A DNA stretch of 64,000 nucleotides, taken from NCBI GenBank assembly GCA_037157565.1, contig JAZHRO010000036.1, positions 21,006,501 to 21,070,500 of the forward strand. The letters run 5' to 3'. The stretch's first letter is position 1. Every line of letters starts with the position of its first letter. The translations under genes were made by a program, and so were the position numbers. Under the pieces are notes generated by a model that ran no database searches, had not been told where the DNA came from, and was given only the letters and a program-made list of their open reading frames with translations. This DNA comes from Thalassia testudinum. Taxonomy: Eukaryota; Streptophyta; Magnoliopsida; Alismatales; Hydrocharitaceae. Below, in pieces: positions 22,045-32,694 of this stretch.

Positions 22045-23534
22045 AATACCCCCATGCCTAAGATTTGCTAGTCCCAAGCAAAAATGAAATATAATAGAAG
22101 TAATCAGAAGATTTCTTCTTTTCTTATTTCAAAACTTTAGAGATCCAGACAAATGTGAAATGATGATAGCCTAGGTAACAGATCAATGTGAAAAGCTAAT
22201 TCGCCTTGGGAGTTCGTACTTTACCCTTGGTAAATATTTCTGTAAGGATAGGCAACTACTTCCCTCAGGGATAAAGCAGAAGATAATCTATAATTTGACC
22301 CTAGCTTTTGGCTTAGGTAGGAGATATCGAGTTGAATGGATTTGTATTTGGTGGCACACACTCATCTGATGCTACATGTAATCTAGTACTACAGACTATA
22401 TCTCTAGACTACTAGAAAAGTCAACTTGGAGAGAGGCTAAACAACTGTGCTCTCTTGATGTTCATGGGCGCTCACTCTTTTCTTTCTTTTCTTTGTAAGA
22501 TCACAAATATCACCAGATTTAGTAATTGTACTCACTGTTTGGTGGCCTCACATGACATCCACACTTCAATTAAAGTCCTAATAACTCTACAACTAAGTTA
22601 GAGTCTTTAGCCAGTATTCAAGAGATCAGAAATACAGAAAGGTAGGTATGGGTCATATTTGGTGGATCGCGATAGGTGTTTCGTTGCCTCAAAAACAACG
22701 TTACATGGATAACATGGACTCTTTCCTTTTTCTTTTCTCTCTCCTTTCTTCTTTTTTTTTTCTCTTTTGTTTTCTCTCCTTTTTTTTCTTTCTTTATTTA
22801 TTTCTTCTTCTTCTTTTTCTTTTTCTTATTCTTTCTTTATTAATCAACACAACACGATACAGACTTTTATTTATGAGGCAATATTAGGGATGATGATGGT
22901 CAAGAGGATATTGTGTGGCTTATTTGGTGGAAGTGCCTATTCTCAGCACTGGGAAGGAATGGATAGGACATGTGTATTTCTGATCTTTGACACTATTACC
23001 CTCCTTCAGCCGAGGACTCTATGAAGGACAGTCGTAACCATCTACCATAGTCATAGCTTTATTAAGACTTCATCTCTGTGTATCTACCTTATTTGGTCAC
23101 TCTTAGGAATTCACACAAAGTAAGCACATAGGAATAGAGAGTGAAAACTATGGCTAACTCTAAAGTATCATCATCTAATTGTCCAGAACTTAAGAGTCGT
23201 TGCACTAGACTTAGCACACCAGCAATCTCCCTACTTTCATCTCAAAAATATGAGGTGGATCTACTAGAAGATAGTATGCTTGACTCCCTATTAACTGTCC
23301 AAGGGTTCAGTAGACTACAAATGCTTACTGCTTTTCTTCAAGGATCCATTACCAAGTCTATGTGCACAGGCAATAAATATATTGGATTCTAAACTTAAGA
23401 AATAATTTAAGAAGAAAAGCCTCCAATGACAAAGATATTTTGCTAGGGACTAACCCATTCAGCTCAAGAAAAGAGAATTTTTTTTTTATATATGCTAAGC
23501 TAAATGCATGAATACTTCCAAAAATTGAAAATGC
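22045..23534 (-). other. 3' non-coding region of element E
   Basis: It begins with the terminal PPT (22045-22060, minus strand GGCATGGGGGTATT). A pyrimidine-rich run of T/CTT lies at about 22720-22850. No coding frame is recognised. The triplicated CCATGGG motif of A, B, D and F is not evident here. Confidence 0.6.
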
Positions 23535-23571
23535 ACCCCCCCCAAGCCTAAATCCTACAATGTTCCCATTG
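23535..23571 (-). promoter_or_regulatory. Hairpin plus internal polypurine tract, element E
   Basis: The minus strand reads CAATGGGAACATTG, then GGATTTAGGCTTGGGGGGGG. The stem pairs CAATG with CATTG as in the other elements although the loop differs. Confidence 0.6.
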
Positions 23572-23629
23572 TAAAATTAAAACAAGGGGAGAAAGGAAAG
23601 AAATCACCTGATGACGGTGTTATTTAGAC

Positions 23630-23653
23630 CGCTGGGTTGCCTCCCAACAAGCG
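23630..23653 (-). other. Conserved post-stop motif, element E
   Basis: The minus strand reads CGCTTGTTGGGAGGCAACCC, with TTGGG/CCCA arms. It is homologous to the GCGCTTAACGGGAGGCAACC block of D and lies shortly after the end of the long ORF. Confidence 0.65.
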
Positions 23654-23689
23654 TTGCATTTTCTGTCAGCAGCAAGACTTGGAAGGAAC

Positions 23690-25666
23690 CTATAAGTCTG
23701 GTTCCAGATAGAAAAGGTTAGGCCCTAAAAATATGCGTAACAGTGTGGGCCTAGAAAATAGGTAGCCACGGATGTTGGCGAGCTGATGATGCATGGTAAT
23801 CCCAAATGCTCTCCAGAAGATATGAAAGCGGAGAACCTCATTGGCTACCTTGGGAGGTCTATGAATAACAAAAGAAATATAGAAAGGGACCTCCCAAAAT
23901 GGAATAAGTGGAGGATAACAAGGATCCTCCAAAGTAGGATAGGTTTTAAAAGATATAAACATTAATATTTGAAACCCTTGAATGGCAAGACTAAAAGTAC
24001 AAGCATCAATCCACACTTGCCATTCTACCTGAGGTAATACTGGCCTGATATGTTCTCCAGAAAGAATGTACATGAGCAGAGATCTGAGCCAAGGATCGGT
24101 TATGGAGTATAAGGGTTGTTTGTAGTGTTGGAAGTTAATGGCTAAGTCCAATGAGGGCTTAGTCGGTGTCAGGTCCAATTCCAACAATGATTCAGATTGT
24201 GTATACTCCCTAACAGTTGTAGACAACTTCTAGTTACCCTGCCTAACATTAATGATTGGAGTCATATTTGAATCAAGGGTAAACTCCAAATTACAACTCT
24301 TTGATGGCAGGGTCAAAATGTCAGAGTCCTTATCATTAAGCTCATCCCCAGATTCGTTTGGTTCACTCAAATTTTTGTCAGGCTATATATGTGATTCATT
24401 AGGAGTTAGATCAGTATCCTTAATTATTTCTAAAGGAGGATCAGTCTTAATATTTTGGAGCAAGCCTATATCACTGAATTTGTTATTCTTCTCGAGGTAT
24501 AAATCCTCAATTGACGTCTTCTGTCCCCGAGAGTCTCCCATAGGCTTCTTAGTATTTTGTTTGCCCTCCTCTAATATCAACTCCTAGTTTGATGGAGGAT
24601 GACTCTCAAAAGAAGGGAGGAATCTAGATTTCACCAAAGTATTTATATCCTCTAGAGGTAAATCCTCAAATAATAAATAATTCCCTTGTGATTCACTCCA
24701 GATTTTCAGTCCAGGTTCCTATATTGGGGCATCCTCATTCTCTAAAATAGACTCTTCATATCCCTAAGACCAAAATTGATCCAATTCATCCTCCATTCCC
24801 TTAGGGTCACCTTCATTGGGTGCATTTAAATCCTCAGGATACTGAATGGTAGGTGTTGATTCCCTAAGTGGAGGGTCAGGAGTAGGCTCATTAAGGGTAG
24901 AATGAGATTCCACCAGATAATCAATAAGGGAAGTGATAGGAACAATACAACCTTGACCCAGGTTGGTAGGGGTAAGGAGAATACTGTCATTGGGGTCAAG
25001 GTCCTCAAGAGGTACCATCTTCCCTTGCTTTTGACTCCAATAAAGCTCAGGTGGATAATCACTATGATCGTTGCCCTCTAGTAGCCGTGTCTCATTAGGA
25101 GAGTCTAAGTGATGGCTACATAAAATTGGATCCCTATTATCATTGGGTTCCTCCGAATTATTTTCATGATCATGGCCATATGGGTAGGGATCAGGATTAT
25201 TGGGAAGCGTGTAGCTAAGCTGTCTTATTTCTTCATTTAACTATTGACTATTCCTCAACATCTTTCCCACTGATTCCATCATTTCCTTTTGTTGTTTTTG
25301 CATTTCTATCATAAAAGAGGAGAGGCTACTATTATCAGGTTGAGGAGGATAGTCAATTTCAGGCTCTGGTTGTGTAGGGTTATCGGTCCAACCTCGATAC
25401 GGAAAATCACGAAGGGTGGCAGGGTTGGGTGTTTGCATAGAAGTAGGGATTTCAGGGTTGGAAAATCCTGCTCCTAGGCTCTGCTCAAAAGTGCAAGTTA
25501 TCGGGCCAGTATTCCCAGGATAGATATATGAATGATCCCATGAATTGTCAATGTACCCATGAAAGGATGGATACGCTCGGGGCATGTGATCCTGATTAAA
25601 AGATGGGAAGTATTGACTCTGATAATCTAAATGATAGGAGTAAGGGTAATCCATTTCTTTAAGCAA
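23690..25666 (-). pseudogene. Element E long ORF of unknown function, interrupted only by TAG codons
   Basis: One frame of 659 codons runs from 25666 to 23690. Inside it are six TAG codons (25241-25243, 24764-24766, 24719-24721, 24584-24586, 24383-24385, 24230-24232) and no TAA or TGA; the final stop is also TAG. The N-terminal part has Tyr/Pro-rich sequence and a helix 'SSFMIEMQKQQKEMMESVGK' likely to form a coiled coil. The middle is acidic with Pro. The C-terminal 178 residues are hydrophobic/aromatic ('QGFQILMFISFKTYPTLEDP'). No protease, RT or integrase motif is present. I do not recognise the family. The uninterrupted ancestral frame was probably a non-autonomous element's own protein. 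Confidence 0.7.
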
Positions 25667-26867
25667 AATAGTTTTAACTATCTTAGGATTTAGAAGAATT
25701 CAGAACACAAGCAGAAACTTCTTAGAGAGTTCTACTGTCAAAGCAAACGCAAATTCAGTGGGATCTTATTTTTAGTAGATTGTAGGTATTAGAATTAAAT
25801 GTTCTGTTGGTGGCCAAACAAGTTTTGCACAACTTATGCTTCCTAGGCCAACCTTTGCTGGTGCCTATAACCTACTCACAAGGGATGGAAGTCTCGAATC
25901 GAGCCCACACACGAGGAACCGAAGTAACTTGGTGGATAGGCTTGTTGATTTCTGACTAACTTCCCTTGTGGTGCAAAAGAGGAGAGGTAGAAATTTATCT
26001 AGTGACCATATGTGTGAGGTGCATAGTGTCTCAGGTGTGCAAACATATGATCGTGTTTTGAGTTTTCAAATTTCGTAAACAAGATCCTTTTGCACATAAT
26101 TTTAAGTCACAGATTTTAAACTCCAACCTCTTAGCAGTCCTAATTTTTAAAGTGACCAATGAATTAATTTGTTTCAAGCACTTTAGTGGTTTTAAATTTA
26201 GTTAAATGCAGATGCATGATAGGTAATTGATGCACAAGAGAAGGCGTACATTACTCCAGCTTTCTTCGTGCAAGAATGCATGCAATGCAGGAAAAATAAG
26301 CTAGATGCTGCTCATTCAGTCCTAGATGGTCATCCTATAGATATGCAGCTTCTAGCAGGCAATTTGAATTTTTTTTTTGCTTATAATAATAAGCAAATAG
26401 ACCTAATCTAACTAACTAACCGAAATGCAGTTCAAACAATTTGAATAGTCTTATAATCTAAATAAATGGGATCACGCTCCCAAAAATATGCTCCTGCATA
26501 CAAGAGCGATAAGAAATAAAGAGGCACTGGGAACACGTTCCCAAAAATACCCAACAAGGGTCCAAAGGACAGTAATTAAATTCTAATATCTATCTAAAGT
26601 AAGCTCTACTGACTAAATCAAAAATAGGCTCCTCCGTAAGCCCTATGTTAGTGGGATCAAGGCACGTGTTCCTGTTGCTGGCCTCCAGGTGGCGTCAAGG
26701 TCCACCAAAAAGATCGTCTCCACTATGCACGTTGTTCAGGGTAAATGTCGTTGCTCTGCTGTGCCTGTCATCATGTCAGATTCCTCGTACAATAAAAAAA
26801 ATGATCAGATAACTGTGCAACTCAGAACATTCAAAAATAATGAAGTGAATCAATTGTGTCTGTTGCC
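25667..26867 (-). other. 5' leader of element E
   Basis: A 1.2-kb stretch between the PBS and the long ORF, AT-rich with no credible coding frame. It does not show the leader block shared by A, B, D and F. Confidence 0.6.
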
Positions 26868-26885
26868 TCCCCGGTAATGGCGCCA
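26868..26885 (-). other. Primer-binding site of element E (tRNA-Asp)
   Basis: The minus strand reads TGGCGCCATTACCGGGGA, complementary to the 3' end of plant tRNA-Asp with two mismatches, both C-to-T type on the plus strand. It lies three bases from the LTR at 26889. Confidence 0.8.
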
Positions 26886-26888
26886 ATT

Positions 26889-27546
26889 TGATGGAGAGAT
26901 TTTCGCTTACTTGTGATAGCAATAGAGGATATGTCGTTGTAATTAATGTGGTGGAAATCTCTCAATCAAAGATTAACATAGATATGAATTTAAACCACAA
27001 TAAAGGATATCGTATCCATAGGGAGGAATAAACTAATAAATTCACAAGAAGAGGAATATAATGTTCGCAGACACTTTCGCGACTTTAATGCGAGGAATAT
27101 ACCAATTTAAACGGAGCTTACAAGTTTCCTTAAAAGTTCAGGGTTATTTATGCAATATCATATCAGGAATTAAGCTCCATAAATATGCATATGATGCATG
27201 TGTGATGGCATACCATTTTTTTAAATTCATCTTGCATGCAAATTTGATTTGAAATTCAATGTAGAATCATGGACATAACACAAGTAACGTAATTTCAGGA
27301 AAGTCTGAGTGCATCAATGTAATGTGGCCTGAATAAAATATGAATATATAATTGGCAATGGCATTGAATGTAATTATTAATTGAGATAAAAACAAAGGAT
27401 TTCTCCTCTCTCTCCCTCGCATGGGCGGCTGTGCACGGTTGGCAGCAAGAGTCGACGGGGAGGTGCACCTCAACGAGGGCTATGCAACGGTGGTGACACG
27501 GCGATTGGAGGTGGCTGGTGGTGGCCTGACAGGGGAGGATGGCCAT
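26889..27546 (-). repeat. 5' LTR of element E, part 1 (before insertion of G)
   Basis: It begins TGATGGAGAGATTTTCGC and aligns with 20266-20912. It contains GTCGTTGTA at 26933-26941, identical to the first nine bases of plant tRNA-Asp. It is broken at 27546 by element G. Confidence 0.85.
27542..27546. repeat. Target-site duplication of element G (left, GCCAT)
   Basis: GCCAT on the left and GCCAC at 35552-35556 on the right differ by one C-to-T change. Rejoining them restores the LTR sequence of element E. Confidence 0.6.
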
Positions 27547-29935
27547 TGATTGCACCGCAAAGATATGCCTGCAATAGTGCCTTCTTGTGCTATTTCCTAG
27601 CATTACCAATGCATATTAGGTCTCCATAGTTGCATTGTAAAAATACATGCATGCATGCATTTAATTGAGAAGAGAGGAGAATTAATAAATGGCCTCCAAT
27701 TTACTTTCTTCCTTAAGTGCATCTCTGGTAAATCACCATCTTTTTATTTTTTTATTTCACTTGATTTTCCTGCGGCTGCATGCATCTTCTTCCTCGCAAG
27801 CCATTCCCTGCAGCTGCCCTTTCCCTGCGCCAGCCACACCCTGCTGTGGCCATGCGCAAGCCATGCACAGCCAAGGCATGGCTGTGCATGGCTTTCATCT
27901 CCTATAAAAAGACCATGGCTCCCTTTCTCTCCAGAGGCCTGGTCCTAGACACGAAAAGAACCTGCAGCACAAACCTTCTCCTTCCAGGTCATCCTCTCCT
28001 CCATTCCCCTCCATACGCCAGCCCTCCTCCTTCGAGGAGACACCCGGCAGGTAGGAGCTCTCATTGTGGTGCACACCATCATAGTGAGACCACCACCGCC
28101 TAGCTCTTCAAAGAGCCGGTGGGTGTGGTGGCTCTATTCTCATTTTTTTCACGTTCCCACACCTTCCAACCATTGGAGCAGCTTCAAGGTCTGAAGCTCA
28201 AAAGCTTCGCCCAGCAGCAGCAGCAATCGCCCATGCCCTTCCACGCAAGTCTGTAGGCGCCCCAGCACTCCGCACGTGCCTGCAGGCCCTCTCCACCTCC
28301 TGCTTCTCTGCAATGTCACATGCCCTGTCACCCGCAACCGGCCACCGCACGTCACTGCAATGGCCGGCCAAGCACCCCAGCAGCACCCACAGAACTCCGC
28401 ACGCCCTGTCGCGCTCCTTCGCTCGCGACCCAACCCCCCTTCACGTGCTCTATCGCGAGGTTCCACCCGCAACCCACCAGCCGACACCAGTATGCCGTGC
28501 GCGCCGAGCTGGCCTCACTCACAGCACCGCCCACTGCTGGTTGCGCGGCGCGGACAACCACTGTAGCCACTGTTGACGTGAGTCTTTACGACACTGTGGC
28601 TACAGTGGGGTGACCGAAAAGCTTCTCACTTTCCCAGTCACCCAGCGCGCCCCAACTGGCCCTTGCCCATGCGCGCGCCCACCTGTGCGTCTCCGCCTAT
28701 GTCGCCCGCTTGCGCCGATGCGTCTGCCAGCCTGCCCCACTCGCCCGCGTGCGCCGCATCACCCGCTACCTTCGTCTGCTCCATCCTTCGTGCAACGCTG
28801 TGAGCTGCGGGTTCCTCTTCACTCCCCACTCTCGCGCACTCCTCTCTGCGCAGACGCACTTGCGCGCGAGCGTGAAGTCTCCAGACAACGCCCTCTAGCT
28901 GCAGACGACCTAACTCAACCCTCCAGCAGTGCGGCTGCGCTCTCTCTGCCATTTCTCTCTCCCACTCTCTCCCTCTCTCTCTCTCACTCTCTCTCACAAC
29001 ACTCTCCCACTCTCTACACAGACGCTTACACACACCTACACTCACACTTCCACACAGACACACACACCTATACACTATTATCTACATATATATATACGTA
29101 TACATATATATATTGATATATATATACATATATAGATACATATATGTATACTTATATTTATACATATAGTAGTATCTATATACTTATGTATTAGTATACA
29201 TGCAGACATATATATATATATACATATATATATCTATACACTTATATATATACTTATATATATATATATATACATATATACTTACATATATACATATATC
29301 TTTACACATATACATATATCTATATATATATATATTACCTATATAACTAAGTATAGATACCTATATATATATATATATATATACATATATACACACCAAC
29401 TTATATATACATACATATATACATATATATACATATCTAGATACATATACCTATATACATATATATATATATATACGTATATATATATACATCTATACAT
29501 ATATATATCTATAACTATATATATGTACTTATATATATATATATTTATATATATATACTTAGCTACATATATCTATATATATACATATATTACTATATAC
29601 TTATACATACATATATATATACCTCTATATAGTTATATATACATACACATATATATATATACATATACACTTATATATATACATATATATCTACATATAT
29701 ACATACCAATATATTTATAACCATATATATATATATATATATACATATAGATATATTTACATATATACATATATATATTTTTTCACATTTTTACCATACG
29801 CTGTATCGCTGGAATATCTGCACCAGTTGCTGATATTCCCTTATACATGCGTACAAAAAGAGTGGTCGCATACATCATCCACCATCCATCCCACACTCGG
29901 TAAACGGCCTTTCAATCTGGCCTGATGGTTCCGCG
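27547..29935 (+). repeat. 5' LTR of element G, U5 end missing
   Basis: It aligns with 32695 onward, through GC-rich sequence (28150-28920), a CT-rich run (28930-29000) and an AT-rich repeat (29063-29785). Similarity is lost at about 29900-29935, roughly 550 bp before the expected end. Confidence 0.8.
29063..29785. repeat. Long TATA/TACATA-type microsatellite in the 5' LTR of G
   Basis: About 0.7 kb built almost wholly of TA, ATAC and TATACATA steps. The corresponding tract at 34170-34862 has the same overall order of variants, so it was part of the LTR before insertion. Confidence 0.9.
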
Positions 29936-30110
29936 GTGCTCACATTCGGTTCCATAGTTCGTGATAGCAGGTAACTTAGATCTTTAGGTCTAAGGGCACA
30001 CTGTAGAGGTTAGGAATTTGATTGAATTGATTTGTAATCAAGTGTACCTTTGCAGTGTCATTTCTCTTGTCTCTTTTCCCTTCTCATCTCCCCAAATCTT
30101 CTTGCGGTAG
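29936..30110 (+). other. Remnant leader of element G
   Basis: Short non-coding stretch between the truncated LTR and the gag remnant. No tRNA-Asp-type PBS is visible. Confidence 0.45.
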
Positions 30111-30113
30111 TGC

Positions 30114-31219
30114 ATGTTTGGGAGGAGGTCACAAAACCCTGAACTGTTTAAATTGCCTGATAAATTTAAAAAAAGAGCTGAATCGTCCTCCTCCACAAAC
30201 ATGGCAAACACCTCTTCACCACTTCGTCACAATTCCAATTCTTCCAACACCAGGCTTATCCCGAGAAACCCCATAAGACCTTCCTTACCGAGTGTTGAAC
30301 CGAGTGACTTGGTAAGTCATGTGGAACTGGCTTTTGCGAGATAGTATTTCAACACGGAGACCAAGCCTCCGTGTGCTCGGACGCATACTTACATGCAGAC
30401 GCGTCTTCTGGCATAGATGACGCTTGCGCCCTTGGGAACAACCCGTTCTCTGCCACGTATAACCCAGGGTGGCGCAATCATCTGAACTTCGCATGGTCCA
30501 ACAACCCACAATGCCAAAATCCCGCGGGTGGACCAATGAGACCGTCCGCACCCGTCATCCCAAGGGCCCAGTCTAATCCTATGGCAAATACGCCATCAAG
30601 CCCTTGCGTACCGCAAACCGAACATGCATCAAGGCCTCTTGATAAATTGATGCGAATGATGACAAAAATGTGAAAGCGCCAAAAAGAGAACATGACCTCA
30701 CTTCAGCACCATTTGGCGCAGTAGAATGCTGAGATCAGTCAACTACGCATGGTGACTCGATCTCAGGACACTCTTCCCACCCAACCTATTCCAAACCCGC
30801 GAAACTTCGTACCCTGTGGTCCGCAACCACAGGTACAACCTTCTCAGGGACATGTTCATCAAATTCTGCAAGCTCCGATCATTCCACTGGGATTTCAGGC
30901 TAATCCCACTGCAGCACCGCACTCTTATGTTGATTGTGATTGCATCAAGGATGACATGTCTGACGAGGACATGACCGTCAGTGCGTGTATCGGACTAATT
31001 GGGACCAATTTAGACTGCTGCGAATTACCTGACGACCGCCTAATAAACACATACTGTGATGTTCCCCCATCCCTCCCTTATCCCATACCTTCTCCTAGCC
31101 AGACTTTTGACGAGGTTTCCTCCACTTCCCATACCTCGTGGTCTGAGTCATATCCGGGCTGCTCACCACCGGTCCATACTCTTGAAGACCGAACTGCTCT
31201 TTCTTTCCCGCCAGATTAG
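30114..31219 (+). pseudogene. Gag remnant of element G
   Basis: Open pieces at 30114-30344, 30371-30673 and 30749-31219 lie in order. The second contains '[20 protein letters not shown]', clearly homologous to '[20 protein letters not shown]' in the gag region of element F. The third begins with SQDTLPTQPIPNPRNF, echoing the Pro-rich linker of F ([13 protein letters not shown]). The central gag domain (WY---P--TW--L) is absent, so an internal deletion has joined the two ends. Protease and later domains are missing. Confidence 0.75.
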
Positions 31220-32694
31220 GCGGATTTGCAACTCCACTCTAGGACCTTGAGCCCATATACTTCTCACTGGGGCTATTCCTTTTTGGATCCATCTATCCAA
31301 GAAGCCCCTCTTCCTGGCCAATCTGAGGGCCAACTCCTTCTTCCGAACTTGTTATCCAATCTTCCTGGGATACTCTCATCCCATGAAATGCCAGACATTT
31401 CACCATCCACAATCACTTTTCATGCCTCTATCGCGATCACTTCACTTTTCTCTTCATCACCCACCAACCACCCACCCTACCACCTTGCTGTATACCCTAC
31501 ACCTCAGCTCTTGTTACCCAATCTTTCGTCTTTTCTCTACCTTTCCCTGCATGCATATGAGGACATAACATTGTTTGGCATGGGGGGGTGGATAGGCATC
31601 CATAGGATCTGGGTATTTTATGGTATCATACAGTTTCCACCTATTTATAAATATGCAAGAAAAAGAAAAAAAATATAATAGTAATAAATGGTGTTTAGTA
31701 ATGATCTGAAAGCTGAAACAAAAATACAATAAGTGTTTATGGATATTCAACCTCTGTTTTGAAGACTTTCTAGGCCACAAAAGCTTGATTCGCTCAGGCT
31801 CGGGCTTAATTGACTTGAGCATTGACAAAATAGATCAGAATCTCTCTTAACTAAGGACGTATTCTTGTACCTGAGACACCAATACAGGATTCGTTGGTTT
31901 GCTTCTACTTAAGAGTTTAAGTAAACCTGGTTCACACTACACATATCAGGAAAGGCCAGGTGAACATAAGATCCAACCCTAGTGTTCATTTGGGAAGGTG
32001 GAGTCCTTACCTGTGCATGCAGGTAGACTTTTTATCCCAGGTTTTAGTTTTGTGTTTAGGAGAAACTCTTTCTACCAAAAAGAAACTCTCCCACCAAAAA
32101 GAAAAGTGTACTCCTCCAAATAAAGTTGTAAGAGATATACTAACACGTGTTTCAAAAAAAGAAAAGGGTTGCAAATAAGTCAGTATATCTCACAAATGTC
32201 TGTAAAGTCTTCGCCCTACAAGAAGTTCTTCAGGGCAGGTTACAAATACCTTATTTTCCTTTGAGCCACAAAAATCAGAAAATGAGAGTTGAGTTTTCCG
32301 TCATCCTCTTAAGGGTCAATCCGAAGACATGAGCTGAAACTGGGACCAATCTGTACTTAAAAATTCGTGAAACCCTGGGCTTGAGTCTTAATGTTCATCT
32401 GGTCAGTCTTGATCCTTCACCTTGCACAAGCCACAACCTCTTGAGCACTCGAGTATAGCAAAAACCTCCTAGGTCTTGGAAGTCGTACTTAAGGTTTAAA
32501 TATCAAGAGTCCTGGTTAGTCGAGAATTGATCTATGTCATATGAGACTTAAAGTACTGGTAGTCTTCTCTACAATTAGTTCTCACAGTATCCAATAATAA
32601 ACACACCTATGTTGCCTCAGGAGAAAATCTTCAGCTTAAGATGATTTTTAAATACTGTTTTGCAAAGGACTAGCAAAAGATAGGCATGGGGGTA
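31220..32694 (+). other. 3' region of element G
   Basis: It includes a pyrimidine-rich stretch with short ORFs (31226-31678), the hairpin/PPT at 31556-31590 and a 1.1-kb non-coding stretch up to the terminal PPT (32682-32694). Confidence 0.6.
31556..31590 (+). promoter_or_regulatory. Degenerate hairpin plus internal polypurine tract, element G
   Basis: It reads ATATGAGGACATAACATTGT, then TTGGCATGGGGGGGTG. The purine tract is as strong as the terminal one; the hairpin has lost part of its stem. Confidence 0.55.

Noticed and set aside
28149..28970. Clusters of ORFs in the LTRs of G (also 33476-34177)
   Set aside because: GC-rich LTR sequence open in several frames; frames change between the two LTRs.
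29523..29720. ORF of Tyr/Ile repeats
   Set aside because: Translation of the TA/TACATA microsatellite.
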